Shown: positions 1 to 7,178, numbered from the stretch's first letter. The stretch is 27,156 nucleotides of DNA from an uncultured Bacillaceae bacterium (GCA_937958375.1 CALGNY010000147.1:1-27156), one strand, 5' to 3'. Translations and numbers: made by a program. Notes: generated by a model from the sequence alone, not told the origin.

Positions 1-94
1 TCACCATACTCAGCGGGTGACAAGAGTTCGAGCAAATAAAACCAGTTTATTTCACCATACTCAGCGGTTAACCCAAGTTCGAGCAAATAAAACC
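1..94. repeat. Two copies of a 51-bp tandem repeat at the left edge
   Basis: Two copies with a 51-bp period are visible. The block TCACCATACTCAGCGG lies at 1-16 and 52-67. The block AGTTCGAGCAAATAAAACC lies at 25-43 and 76-94. The two blocks are separated by 8 unconserved bases in each copy. TTTATTT (46-52) and AAATAAA (85-91) form an inverted repeat across the second copy, and GGTTAACC at 66-73 is a palindrome. The array is cut by the window edge, so the copy number is unknown. It lies downstream of the rpsR operon terminator. Its function is unknown. Confidence 0.85.
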
Positions 95-131
95 CCAACA
101 TTCCCACAAAAGAAGCACAGCCCAAAGAATG

Positions 132-175
132 AAAAAAGCTGCTCCAGTTCACTTACGATGACTTTGGAGCAGCTT
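132..175 (-). terminator. Rho-independent terminator of rpsF-ssb-rpsR
   Basis: On the minus strand an 11-bp stem (arms 165-175 and 136-146, core AAGCTGCTCC/GGAGCAGCTT) with an 18-nt loop is followed by six U residues (132-137). It starts 9 bases after the rpsR stop codon and closes the operon. Confidence 0.9.
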
Positions 176-183
176 GTATTGAA

Positions 184-411
184 TTATTCACCTGAAACAT
201 ATGGTAGTAGAGCCATTTGTCTAGCTCTTTTGATTGCTCTAGTTAATTTACGTTGATACTTTGCAGAAGTTCCGGTTACACGACGAGGTAAGATTTTACC
301 GCGTTCAGAAACGAAACGTCTTAGTAGTTCAACATCTTTATAGTCGATGTGTGTGATTCCATTCGCTTTGAAATAACACACTTTTCTACGCTTACGTCCA
401 CGACGTGCCAT
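184..411 (-). CDS. rpsR: 30S ribosomal protein bS18
   Basis: This 75-residue protein is the small basic ribosomal protein S18, which binds S6 on the platform of the 30S subunit. Length and sequence fit the family: a basic N-terminus (MARRGRKRRKVCYF), the ..VELLRRFVSERGKILPRR region, and a basic C-terminal half with ..QRKLTRAIKRAR. The start is an ATG 7 bases after a strong AGGAGG ribosome-binding site. It is the last gene of rpsF-ssb-rpsR, 15 bases after ssb, and is followed at once by a terminator. In Bacillaceae the S6-S18 complex is known to repress its own mRNA through the rpsF leader. Identification is secure. Confidence 0.98.
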   Translation of the reverse strand: MARRGRKRRKVCYFKANGITHIDYKDVELLRRFVSERGKILPRRVTGTSAKYQRKLTRAIKRARQMALLPYVSGE

Positions 412-426
412 GCAAATCCCTCCTAA

Positions 427-915
427 TTAAAATGGTAAATCATCATCCGAAAGATCGACAGGTTCGCCACTTTCTTCAAATGGATTTTCACTCTTCCGAG
501 GCGCCTGCTCTTGAGGCTGTCTCTGGAAATTGTTGTTATTCGATGAGTTTGCCATGGTTGAACCTTGCCTGTTCTGACCGGAACCACCAGAACCACCTTT
601 TGACTCAAGGAACTGGATGTTCTCAGCCATTACTTCCGTCACGTAAACACGTTTCCCATCTTGGCCTTCGAAGTTTCTCGTTTGAATTCTGCCATCGACA
701 CCAATCAAACTACCTTTCTTCATGTAGTTCGCCAAGTTTTCGGCTTGTCGGCGCCATGTGACACAATTGATGAAATCAGCTTCTCGTTCACCTTGCTGAT
801 TAGAGAAAGGTCGGTTTACGGCGATATTAAAGTTTGCTACCGCTACACCATTCGGGGTGTAACGCAAGTCTGGGTCACGTGTCAGTCTTCCTACTAATAC
901 GACTCGATTCAACAC
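427..915 (-). CDS. ssb: Single-stranded DNA-binding protein SsbA
   Basis: This is the essential replicative SSB (162 residues as called here). It coats single-stranded DNA and recruits repair and replication proteins through its C-terminal tip. The N-terminal ~105 residues are the OB fold (MLNRVVLVGRLTRDP at the start). A Gly/Asn/Gln-rich flexible linker follows, and then the acidic tip DDDLPF that binds partner proteins. The start chosen is GTG at 915, giving MLNRVVLVG as in the family, 8 bases after the AAGGAG site at 929-924. An in-frame GTG at 924 would add three residues but overlaps the ribosome-binding site, so it is unlikely. That site overlaps the rpsF stop codon (TAAGGAG), which suggests translational coupling. 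Confidence 0.97.
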   Translation of the reverse strand: MLNRVVLVGRLTRDPDLRYTPNGVAVANFNIAVNRPFSNQQGEREADFINCVTWRRQAENLANYMKKGSLIGVDGRIQTRNFEGQDGKRVYVTEVMAENIQFLESKGGSGGSGQNRQGSTMANSSNNNNFQRQPQEQAPRKSENPFEESGEPVDLSDDDLPF

Positions 916-927
916 ATACAACACTCC

Positions 928-1218
928 TTATTGGTCATCTTCACGAATAGCCATATGGCGAATAATGTTGTCTGAGAACTTAGCTAAACGATCAAATTCA
1001 TTAATCGCTTCAGGTTCAGCTTGGAAATTCAACAATACATAGTAACCTTCACGGTAATCATTGATTTCGTAAGCCAAACGCTTCATACCCATTTCATCTA
1101 CATTATCAAGTTCCGCGCCATTGTCGGTAAGCACTTTGCTGAAGTATTCAACAACTTCTTTACGTGCTTCCTCCTCTAGATCTGGGCGGATGATGTACAT
1201 GATTTCGTATTTATTCAT
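928..1218 (-). CDS. rpsF: 30S ribosomal protein bS6
   Basis: This 96-residue protein is ribosomal protein S6, the partner of S18 in the 30S platform. The beginning (MNKYEIMYIIRPDLEEEARK) and the GYYVLLNFQAEPEAINEFDR region are typical of the family, and the length is normal. The ATG lies 9 bases after AAGGAGG. It is the first gene of the rpsF-ssb-rpsR operon, which links two ribosomal proteins with SSB as in most Firmicutes. A consensus promoter (1310-1338) and a structured leader lie upstream. Confidence 0.98.
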   Translation of the reverse strand: MNKYEIMYIIRPDLEEEARKEVVEYFSKVLTDNGAELDNVDEMGMKRLAYEINDYREGYYVLLNFQAEPEAINEFDRLAKFSDNIIRHMAIREDDQ

Positions 1219-1235
1219 CCGTCTGCACCTCCTTT

Positions 1236-1269
1236 TGGTCTTAGCGGCTCTATGTCAGTCGCATAGAGC
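1236..1269 (-). promoter_or_regulatory. Candidate S6:S18 autoregulatory leader hairpin
   Basis: In the rpsF leader the minus strand can form an 8-bp hairpin, GCTCTATG (1269-1262) with CATAGAGC (1254-1247), around a 7-nt loop. The bases CCGC follow directly on its 3' side. The known S6:S18-binding motif of rpsF leaders has a conserved CCG beside a hairpin, so position and content fit. The rest of the motif was not modelled, so this is a candidate. Confidence 0.5.
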
Positions 1270-1309
1270 AAGGAGTAATTTTATATAATTTAATTACTCA
1301 CATCAACGT

Positions 1310-1338
1310 ATTATATCAAACATGGCTCATCTAAACAA
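1310..1338 (-). promoter_or_regulatory. SigA promoter of rpsF-ssb-rpsR
   Basis: On the minus strand TTGTTT (1338-1333), a 17-bp spacer and TATAAT (1315-1310) form a good vegetative promoter. A TG one base before the -10 box makes it an extended -10. Its transcript would carry the candidate S6:S18 leader. Confidence 0.75.
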
Positions 1339-1355
1339 CAAAAAAATCCAATGAT

Positions 1356-2456
1356 CTACACATTAAATCGGAAATGAATCACATCGCCGTCTTGCACAAG
1401 GTATTCTTTACCTTCCAGACGCACCTTCCCTCTTTCTCGTGCGACTGCCATCGACCCAGCATCCACCAATTCATCATAAGAGACTGTTTCAGCACGGATG
1501 AATCCCCGCTCAAAATCCGTGTGAATGATTCCGGCCGCTTGAGGCGCTGTCATACCTTTTTTGAACGTCCAGGCACGCACTTCCTGTTCACCCGCTGTGA
1601 AGTACGTCGCCAACCCCAACATATGGTACGAGGCCTTAATCAATTGATCTAATCCTGCTTCCTCAATCCCAAGTTCTTCAAGAAATTCCTGCTTTTCTTC
1701 CCCTTCTAACTCAGCAATTTCTGACTCAACCTTCGCGCAAACGACGATGACCTCTGCATCTTCCTTTGCTGCGTACTCCTTGACACGCTTCACATGCTCG
1801 TTGTCTTCCAGATCCAATAATTCATCTTCACCGACGTTGGCAACATATAGCATCGGTTTGATTGTCAATAAATGGAGCTGTTTGACATACTTCTGTTGTT
1901 CCTTGGAAAAATCCACTGCCCTGGCTGGTGTCTCGTTTTCAAAGGCGTCTCTTAGTTTTTGTAACACTTCGAATTCGTACATGGCTTCTTTGTCTTTTTG
2001 CTTCGTCAGTTTCTCTACTTTGTCATAGCGTTTCATAATCGTTTCCAAATCTGCCAATATCAGCTCTAAATTAATCGTTTCGATATCTTCAATCGGGTCA
2101 ACCTTACCGGACACATGGGTGACATTTTCGTCATCAAAGCACCGGACAACCTGACAAATGGCGTCAACTTGACGAATATGGGATAAAAATTGGTTACCTA
2201 ATCCTTCTCCCTTACTCGCACCTTTGACAATTCCTGCAATATCTGTGAATTCAAATGCTGTCGGTACGGTTTTTTTCGGCTTCACGAGCTCAGTCAATTT
2301 ATTCAAACGATGATCAGGAACCTCCACAATTCCTACGTTCGGATCAATCGTCGCAAATGGATAGTTTGCCGATAATGCTCCTGCTTGTGTGATTGCGTTA
2401 AATAGCGTCGATTTTCCAACGTTCGGCAAACCGACGATTCCTGCTGTTAAAGACAT
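1356..2456 (-). CDS. ychF: Redox-responsive ATPase YchF (OLA1 family)
   Basis: This 366-residue protein is a full-length YchF/OLA1 member (YyaF in B. subtilis). The family is related to Obg GTPases but prefers ATP, associates with ribosomes and is linked to stress responses. The P-loop GLPNVGKST is at residues 9-17, and an NVGE sequence occupies the usual base-specificity position. A coiled-coil insertion (~130-180) follows the first part of the G domain, and the last ~85 residues are the TGS domain ending in DGDVIHFRFNV. The ATG follows a GGAG site. The gene has its own promoter (2517-2545) and precedes the ribosomal operon, as in relatives. The precise cellular role is unsettled in the family. 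Confidence 0.96.
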   Translation of the reverse strand: MSLTAGIVGLPNVGKSTLFNAITQAGALSANYPFATIDPNVGIVEVPDHRLNKLTELVKPKKTVPTAFEFTDIAGIVKGASKGEGLGNQFLSHIRQVDAICQVVRCFDDENVTHVSGKVDPIEDIETINLELILADLETIMKRYDKVEKLTKQKDKEAMYEFEVLQKLRDAFENETPARAVDFSKEQQKYVKQLHLLTIKPMLYVANVGEDELLDLEDNEHVKRVKEYAAKEDAEVIVVCAKVESEIAELEGEEKQEFLEELGIEEAGLDQLIKASYHMLGLATYFTAGEQEVRAWTFKKGMTAPQAAGIIHTDFERGFIRAETVSYDELVDAGSMAVARERGKVRLEGKEYLVQDGDVIHFRFNV

Positions 2457-2516
2457 TCTTTACGTCCACTCCTTCAATTCTTCTACCGAATCCTACATTC
2501 ATGATTAGTCATACCA

Positions 2517-2545
2517 ATTATAGAGATTCAGTTAAAAAAACACAA
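2517..2545 (-). promoter_or_regulatory. SigA promoter of ychF
   Basis: TTGTGT (2545-2540), 17 bp, then TATAAT (2522-2517) on the minus strand, about 60 bases before the ychF start. The -10 is perfect and the -35 matches in its first three bases. Confidence 0.65.
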
Positions 2546-2558
2546 GCTACAGAAAATG

Positions 2559-2587
2559 AAAAAACAAGAGCTGAATCGCTCTTGTTT
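2559..2587 (-). terminator. Terminator after the DUF951 gene
   Basis: A 10-bp stem (AAACAAGAGC / GCTCTTGTTT, 2578-2587 with 2562-2571) with a 6-nt loop is followed by a U-run on the minus strand. It ends transcription arriving from the DUF951/YkvI side before the ychF promoter. Confidence 0.88.
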
Positions 2588-2637
2588 GAACAAAAATGCC
2601 CGTTTAATTCTATATTCTAACGTGTGTTTTTCAATTT

Positions 2638-2653
2638 TGTTTCACGTGAAACA
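2638..2653. promoter_or_regulatory. parS: parS site 1 (ParB-binding)
   Basis: The perfect 16-bp palindrome TGTTTCACGTGAAACA matches the B. subtilis parS consensus TGTTNCACGTGAAACA. It is intergenic, 4 bases from the stop codon of the DUF951 gene. ParB loads here and spreads along the DNA. Confidence 0.97.
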
Positions 2654-2657
2654 TTTT

Positions 2658-2855
2658 TTAATCTTCTGCTTTCACCAATACTTTCTTCATTTTCTTTTCA
2701 AATTGCTTCCTTGGAATCATCACACGATGATTGCATCCTTGACACTTCAATCGGATGTCCATCCCCATTCGAATGATTTTCCATTCATTCGTTCCACAAG
2801 GGTGTGGTTTTTTCATCTCAACGATGTCATTCAAACCAAAATCCTTATCTACCAT
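2658..2855 (-). CDS. DUF951 family protein (YyzM-like), possible zinc-binding
   Basis: This small protein of 65 residues has the pattern of DUF951 (B. subtilis YyzM). It starts MVDKDFGLNDIVEMKKPHPCG, then has W-K-I-I-R-x-G-x-D-I-R-L-K-C and CQGCNHRVMIPR. Three cysteines (one in HPCG and a CxxC) could bind a metal, which is an inference. The start chosen is ATG 2855, 8 bases after AGGAAG. An upstream TTG would add seven residues that overlap that site. It lies between the YkvI-like gene and ychF, as yyzM does next to yyaF in B. subtilis. The function is unknown. Confidence 0.85.
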   Translation of the reverse strand: MVDKDFGLNDIVEMKKPHPCGTNEWKIIRMGMDIRLKCQGCNHRVMIPRKQFEKKMKKVLVKAED

Positions 2856-2939
2856 GCGATCTCTTCCTTTCATCAAAGCTTGCTCGATGTTTACTTGACT
2901 TGGTTTCTGGGAATTTGTTAAGCACTTATCAGTATTTTA

Positions 2940-3962
2940 TCAAATTTTAAAAGATGTTGCCCGTTTAATTATTGGATAAATAAGAATCATACCAAGGATA
3001 TACAAATTTAATACGCCATATAAAGGATAGATCAATCCAATCAATTTAGAGAACTGCAAAAAGGAGAATGGTAGTGCGATAAAGACAATGATCAGCCCTA
3101 ATTTACCAGGTGACCGTTTAAAGTAGCCTTGTAACCTTGAGATGAGCCCAAACAGACTCGTCAGAGCTGTCGTGTAAATCGCAAACCATAACAAGACAGT
3201 CATCAACAGAAATAATTCAAACGGATAGCCGTTCAGGATGGCGAATAGTGGAATCTCGTAAATATACAATTGATCAGCAACGGAAAGGAGACTCATATTA
3301 TACACCATTGAAATCAGACCTAGAATCAGTCCGCTTCCAATGCTGGCAATGTATATTTCTTTTTTGCTTTCTATTTGTTTACCGATAGCACCCAACACAG
3401 CTAGAAGTGGCAGCACATTTAGTGATGTAAAGGGAATAGCTTGTACCCAATTTGACTGATCGCTCAGATCATGCAGAAACGATACGTTCTCTCGTAAGAC
3501 AAAAATCACCAGTACCAAAAACAGACCGACGATCAATAAAGGTAGTAAAAAACGATTGATGGATAGTACGCCTTCCATACCGCGGGGGATGATTGCTAGC
3601 AAACAGACTGCCATCAGTATAATCCCGACAAGGTTTGTCCATTCAAAGATCATTAAGGTTGCACCACTACCGGCAATCATGACAAACAACGTCGTAAATA
3701 AATAGGCCATCACAAAATAATCGTAGACTTTCGCAAAACGTATTCCTAAGAACTGCTTCAGAACCGGAAAATAATGACTTGACCGATGTTGATAGCTGAC
3801 TTCCAAGATCACATGACATGCAATGACAAACATAATCGTAAATAATACGATGGCTAGACTGCTGCCATAGCCGAAAAACTCCCAAATCTCTCTTCCAGAG
3901 GCGTATCCAGCGCCTACCATCGTCGCAATGATTAAACCAATCCATTTCAAACCGTTGATCAT
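2940..3962 (-). CDS. YkvI-family membrane protein, putative transporter
   Basis: This 340-residue, very hydrophobic protein has about 9-10 predicted membrane segments. The start, with GAGYASGREIWEFF (residues 17-30) in the first membrane segment, is typical of the YkvI family. That family is thought to have a LeuT-like fold, and its unwound first helix usually holds such a Gly-rich stretch. The substrate is unknown. The ATG is 6 bases after GGAGG. It is transcribed divergently from yyaC, 72 bases apart. In B. subtilis this slot holds yyaE and yyaD (a SpoIIM-like protein), so this is a local replacement or insertion. Membrane location is clear; transport is inferred from the family. Confidence 0.8.
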   Translation of the reverse strand: MINGLKWIGLIIATMVGAGYASGREIWEFFGYGSSLAIVLFTIMFVIACHVILEVSYQHRSSHYFPVLKQFLGIRFAKVYDYFVMAYLFTTLFVMIAGSGATLMIFEWTNLVGIILMAVCLLAIIPRGMEGVLSINRFLLPLLIVGLFLVLVIFVLRENVSFLHDLSDQSNWVQAIPFTSLNVLPLLAVLGAIGKQIESKKEIYIASIGSGLILGLISMVYNMSLLSVADQLYIYEIPLFAILNGYPFELFLLMTVLLWFAIYTTALTSLFGLISRLQGYFKRSPGKLGLIIVFIALPFSFLQFSKLIGLIYPLYGVLNLYILGMILIYPIIKRATSFKI

Positions 3963-4034
3963 AGTCGGCCTCCAGCGTATAAATGAATCTTCTTTTTCCT
4001 ATACTATTAAAAATATGTACAAGGAGTAACTACT

Positions 4035-4598
4035 ATGTCTAATTCCATCATGTTAAAGAAAACAACTTATCATATGACGGATTCATTTGCTAGTTTGAAG
4101 TTGGCTAAATTCATGAACAATCATCTACCGACGAATCGGCCAATTATCATATTATGCATTGGTACAGATCGATCAACCGGCGATAGTTTGGGTCCATTGG
4201 TCGGTTCCTCCCTAACTGAGTTTCCTTTAAAAAATATGTCTGTTTATGGAACGCTCGATCAGCCGGTCCATGCCAAAAACTTACCCGAGACAATCGAAGA
4301 GATTCAAAGAGAGTTTGATGATCCATTTGTGATCGCAATCGATGCGGCTTTAGGCTCCGTCAAGAAAGTGAAGACCATGGAAATCGGAAATGGATCGTTA
4401 ATCCCTGGGGCTGCCTTGAAAAAGAAAATACCAGCAATCGGTGATCTATATATCAAAGGCTATGTCAATGTCGGTGGATTCTTAGAGTATTCGGTTCTGC
4501 AATGTACGCGTCTAAACGATGTCATGAACATGTCACACGTCATCAAAAAGGCATTCCAATATGCAGATGCCAAATTATCGACACAAAAAGCAAGATAA
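4035..4598 (+). CDS. yyaC: Spore protein YyaC (GPR-like peptidase family)
   Basis: This 187-residue protein matches the YyaC family of sporulation proteins, which is distantly related to the germination protease GPR. Visible hallmarks are CIGTDRSTGDSLGPLVG (residues 41-57), an AIDAALG segment, and VNVGGFLEYSVLQCTRL near the C-terminus. In B. subtilis yyaC is expressed in the forespore. The ATG is 8 bases after AAGGAG. Upstream, GTATA at 3977 and TATACTAT at 4000 could belong to a sporulation-type promoter, but the fit to any one sigma factor is poor. It is the only plus-strand gene in the left arm, as in B. subtilis. Peptidase activity has not been established by anything visible here. Confidence 0.92.
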   Translation: MSNSIMLKKTTYHMTDSFASLKLAKFMNNHLPTNRPIIILCIGTDRSTGDSLGPLVGSSLTEFPLKNMSVYGTLDQPVHAKNLPETIEEIQREFDDPFVIAIDAALGSVKKVKTMEIGNGSLIPGAALKKKIPAIGDLYIKGYVNVGGFLEYSVLQCTRLNDVMNMSHVIKKAFQYADAKLSTQKAR

Positions 4599-4603
4599 AT
4601 AAG

Positions 4604-4649
4604 AAAAGGGTTGTCTGAGGGGTTAGCAAACGCAAGACAACCCTTTTTT
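4604..4649. terminator. Bidirectional terminator between yyaC and the DUF554 gene
   Basis: A 13-bp stem (AAAAGGGTTGTCT 4604-4616 with its complement 4635-4647) is followed by a T-run at 4644-4649. It serves yyaC on the plus strand. With a shorter U-run it can also serve the convergent DUF554 gene. Confidence 0.92.
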
Positions 4650-4656
4650 GAATTCC

Positions 4657-5379
4657 TTAAAATGAAAACCAGCTACCAGCTTGTAAGTAGATATACAAGA
4701 CGAAGCCGACTACGACGAGGCTCGGCAGAAGATTCGCCACGCGGATTCGAGTGATATACAAAAGATTCAAGCCAATCGCCACGATCAACAGGCCACCTGT
4801 TGCCGTCATATCGTCAATAAATAAATTAAAGAATTGTTCAGGTATAAACCGCTCGATTTGTGTAGCGAACAACGCAATGCTCCCTTGGTACAAAAACAAA
4901 GGAACGATGGAGAAAACGACGCCAATACCGAGTGTCGTCGTCAGAATTAACGCCGTAAATCCATCCAGTACCGCTTTCGTATAAAGGATTTCATGATTTC
5001 CATCGATTCCGCTATCCAAAGGACCAATGACTGCTAATGCGCCCACACAGAAAATGAGCGAAGCCGTCACAAAACCCTCAGCTATATTGGATTGACTTCC
5101 TCCTCTTTTAAAGCGAACTTCTAAATGTGCCCCCAGCCGATTCAACTTTTCATCCAAATCCATTGCTTCACCGATTACCGCTCCAATCAATAAACTGATC
5201 AGGATGACAAGCACCCGATCGGATGTCAATCCCATCGATAGTCCGAGTAAGATGACAGTCAGACCTACTCCAGCCATAATTGTTTCTTTAAAACGTTCAC
5301 GAATTTTATTGAAAAATAATCCGAATACTGTACCGATAATAATCCCTATACAATTGACGATCACACCCGTCAACGCCAT
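4657..5379 (-). CDS. DUF554 family membrane protein
   Basis: This 240-residue integral membrane protein has about six or seven hydrophobic segments. The DUF554 (YdfK/YqgA) signature is clear: an N-terminal VNCIGIIIGTVFGL segment, then SLIFCVGALAVIGPLDSGIDG and AVLDGFTALIL. The family's function is unknown. The start chosen is ATG 5379 (MALTGVIVN), with GGGAG 12 bases upstream. The frame stays open upstream into the parS site at 5402-5417, which reads as Met-Phe-His-Val-Lys-His. That extension is almost certainly a parS artefact, not protein. The gene sits between yyaC and parB. Confidence 0.85.
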   Translation of the reverse strand: MALTGVIVNCIGIIIGTVFGLFFNKIRERFKETIMAGVGLTVILLGLSMGLTSDRVLVILISLLIGAVIGEAMDLDEKLNRLGAHLEVRFKRGGSQSNIAEGFVTASLIFCVGALAVIGPLDSGIDGNHEILYTKAVLDGFTALILTTTLGIGVVFSIVPLFLYQGSIALFATQIERFIPEQFFNLFIDDMTATGGLLIVAIGLNLLYITRIRVANLLPSLVVVGFVLYIYLQAGSWFSF

Positions 5380-5401
5380 CTCTGCCACCCACTCCCATGT
5401 A

Positions 5402-5417
5402 TGTTTCACGTGAAACA
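5402..5417. promoter_or_regulatory. parS: parS site 2 (ParB-binding)
   Basis: Perfect TGTTTCACGTGAAACA, located between the parB terminator and the start of the DUF554 gene. Confidence 0.97.
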
Positions 5418-5420
5418 ATA

Positions 5421-5483
5421 GAAAAAAGAAATGCGCTCATGGACAATCAACCATCGTTGACCATACCGTGTGGACGCATTTCT
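5421..5483 (-). terminator. Terminator of parA-parB
   Basis: The minus strand forms a 9-bp stem, AGAAATGCG (5483-5475) with CGCATTTCT (5435-5427), enclosing a 39-nt loop that holds a smaller hairpin. A U-run follows (5427-5422). It begins 17 bases after the parB stop codon. Confidence 0.8.
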
Positions 5484-5499
5484 AAAGACTGATCCAAGC

Positions 5500-6342
5500 T
5501 TATTTCCCTTGGCTCATCAAGTCAAGAATTCGTTCTAAGTCTTCCTTATTGAAATACTCAATTTCAATTTTCCCTTTTCGTTTTCCTTGGTTAATCGAAA
5601 CAGATGTACCAAATAGATCTCTTAGTTCAGATTCTTTCGAAGCGATAAATATATCTTTTTTGACCGGTTTCTTTTTAGGTTTTTTCGTTTGTTCATTGAG
5701 TCGTGTAATCAATTGTTCTACCTGCCGGACATTCAAGCCTTCTTTACGAATTTTGTCGGCGACCATCAGCATGTCGTCTTCCTTTTTCAAAGCGAGCAAT
5801 GCTCTACCGTGCCCCATCGTCAGCTCCTTGCTGTTGATCATGGCACGAACTTTTTTAGGTAACGAGAGTAGACGGATCATATTGGCTATATGTGGGCGGC
5901 TTTTACCTAACCGTCTAGCCAACTCTTCTTGCCGAATATCTAATTCATTGATTAGTCGGTCATACGCTTCAGCTTCCTCCATCGGATTTAAATCTTCTCG
6001 CTGTAAGTTCTCTAGCAGTGCAAGCTCCATCATATCCTGGTCACTCAAATCCCGTATGACGGCAGGAATCGTATCCAATCCAGCCTCTTTGGAAGCCCGG
6101 AAGCGCCGTTCACCTACAACAATTTCATACCCTTTGATGGCTTGTCTGACAATGATCGGTTGTAAGACACCAAATTGGAGAATGGAATCCTTCAGTTCCT
6201 CAATGGCATCCGCCTCGAACACTTTTCTCGGTTGATAAGGATTGGCTCGAATCTCTGTAAGGGAGACTTCGCGAACGGTTTCCTCATCGAAATTAACATC
6301 TTGGAATAATGCGTTAACACCTTTACCCAACCCTTTGGCCAT
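5500..6342 (-). CDS. parB: Chromosome-partitioning protein ParB (Spo0J)
   Basis: This 280-residue protein is the parS-binding CTPase that forms a sliding clamp on DNA, organises the origin region and loads SMC. The CTP-binding motifs GERRFRA (77-83) and ENLQRE (111-116) are intact. A helix-turn-helix for parS recognition follows (~130-165), and the C-terminal ~45 residues form the dimerisation domain. The N-terminus MAKGLGKGVNALF is the short region known to stimulate ParA ATPase. It overlaps parA by 20 bases, with a GGAAGTG site 7 bases before its ATG. Four parS sites lie within 4 kb on either side. In B. subtilis it also controls sporulation through Soj. Confidence 0.98.
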   Translation of the reverse strand: MAKGLGKGVNALFQDVNFDEETVREVSLTEIRANPYQPRKVFEADAIEELKDSILQFGVLQPIIVRQAIKGYEIVVGERRFRASKEAGLDTIPAVIRDLSDQDMMELALLENLQREDLNPMEEAEAYDRLINELDIRQEELARRLGKSRPHIANMIRLLSLPKKVRAMINSKELTMGHGRALLALKKEDDMLMVADKIRKEGLNVRQVEQLITRLNEQTKKPKKKPVKKDIFIASKESELRDLFGTSVSINQGKRKGKIEIEYFNKEDLERILDLMSQGK

Positions 6343-7096
6343 TCGCCATCACTTCCTTCGCTAAATCACTGTATACTTCTGCACCACGTGAACGAGGATC
6401 ATACTTAATAATCGGTTCTCCGTGACTCGGTGCTTCTCCCAGACGGACATTACGAGGAATAATGGATGAGAAAACTTTTTCTTGAAAGTATTTTTTCACT
6501 TCTTCGATTACCTGAATACCCAGATTGGTTCTGGCATCTAGCATCGTCAGCAATACACCTTCAATTGCAAGGTTATGATTCAATCGTTTTTGGACGAGTC
6601 GAATCGTATTGAGAAGTTGACTGAGCCCTTCTAGTGCATAGTACTCACATTGCACTGGGATAAGTACACTGTCCGATGCCGTCAATGCATTTAAGGTCAA
6701 AAGTCCAAGGGATGGTGGACAATCAATAATGATGTAATCATACTCTTCACGAATTTCTTCCAAAGCCTTTCGGAGCCTTAGTTCTCTAGAGATTGTCGGA
6801 ACAAGTTCAATTTCCGATCCGGCGAGCTGAATCGTTGCCGGAACCGCGTCTAAGTTCGGAACATTAGAAGGTATCAATGCATTTTTGATGTCTTCTTCTT
6901 CAATCAACACATCATAAATACATGTCGATGTGTCACCTTTATTGATGCCGATCCCACTCGTGGCATTTCCCTGTGGATCGATGTCGATTAATAGTACACG
7001 ATTGCCGATATCGGCCAAACAAGCACTTAAGTTTACTGCAGTCGTTGTTTTGCCAACGCCACCTTTCTGATTTGCAATGGCAATGACTTTCCCCAT
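6323..7096 (-). CDS. parA: Chromosome-partitioning ATPase ParA (Soj)
   Basis: This ParA/MinD-type ATPase (257 residues as called) binds DNA as an ATP dimer, is released by ParB, and in B. subtilis also regulates DnaA. The deviant Walker A KGGVGKTT is at residues 11-18, LLIDIDPQGNAT follows, and YIIIDCPPSLG is the Walker B region. The start chosen is ATG 7096 (MGKVIAIANQKGG), 6 bases after AGGTG and matching B. subtilis Soj. A GTG at 7105 would add MKL but overlaps the ribosome-binding site. A TGATAAAAT extended -10 at 7170-7178 is a possible promoter with a weak -35. parB follows with overlap. Confidence 0.97.
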   Translation of the reverse strand: MGKVIAIANQKGGVGKTTTAVNLSACLADIGNRVLLIDIDPQGNATSGIGINKGDTSTCIYDVLIEEEDIKNALIPSNVPNLDAVPATIQLAGSEIELVPTISRELRLRKALEEIREEYDYIIIDCPPSLGLLTLNALTASDSVLIPVQCEYYALEGLSQLLNTIRLVQKRLNHNLAIEGVLLTMLDARTNLGIQVIEEVKKYFQEKVFSSIIPRNVRLGEAPSHGEPIIKYDPRSRGAEVYSDLAKEVMANGQRVG

Positions 7097-7169
7097 CAAT
7101 TTCACCTACCCAATTCTTAATGAATATCTATTGATCTATCAATTTTCTGTTTAAAAAGCTATAAATTTA

Positions 7170-7178
7170 ATTTTATCA
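7170..7178 (-). promoter_or_regulatory. Possible extended -10 promoter of parA-parB
   Basis: TGATAAAAT on the minus strand fits TGnTATAAT, about 75 bases before the parA start. No good -35 box is present, so this is tentative. Confidence 0.35.

Noticed and set aside
17..256. Plus-strand open frame with a 17-residue repeated peptide (..VRANKT..)
   Set aside because: The repeat has a 51-bp period, which is a multiple of three and keeps any frame open. The frame has no ribosome-binding site and runs through the rpsR terminator and into rpsR antisense.
2556..2921. Plus-strand open frame of 121 codons
   Set aside because: It lies opposite the DUF951 gene, its terminator and parS, has no ribosome-binding site and shows no recognisable protein pattern.
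5549..6235. Plus-strand open frame of 228 codons within parB
   Set aside because: It is antisense to parB, rich in Ser/Ile/Arg as expected for a complement of a coding frame, and lacks a ribosome-binding site.
6379..6394. CACGTG-centred parS-like sequence in parA
   Set aside because: Outside the central six bases only about half the positions match the parS consensus. Other CACGTG occurrences (876, 10240, 10310, 11343, 18908, 21405) are equally poor.
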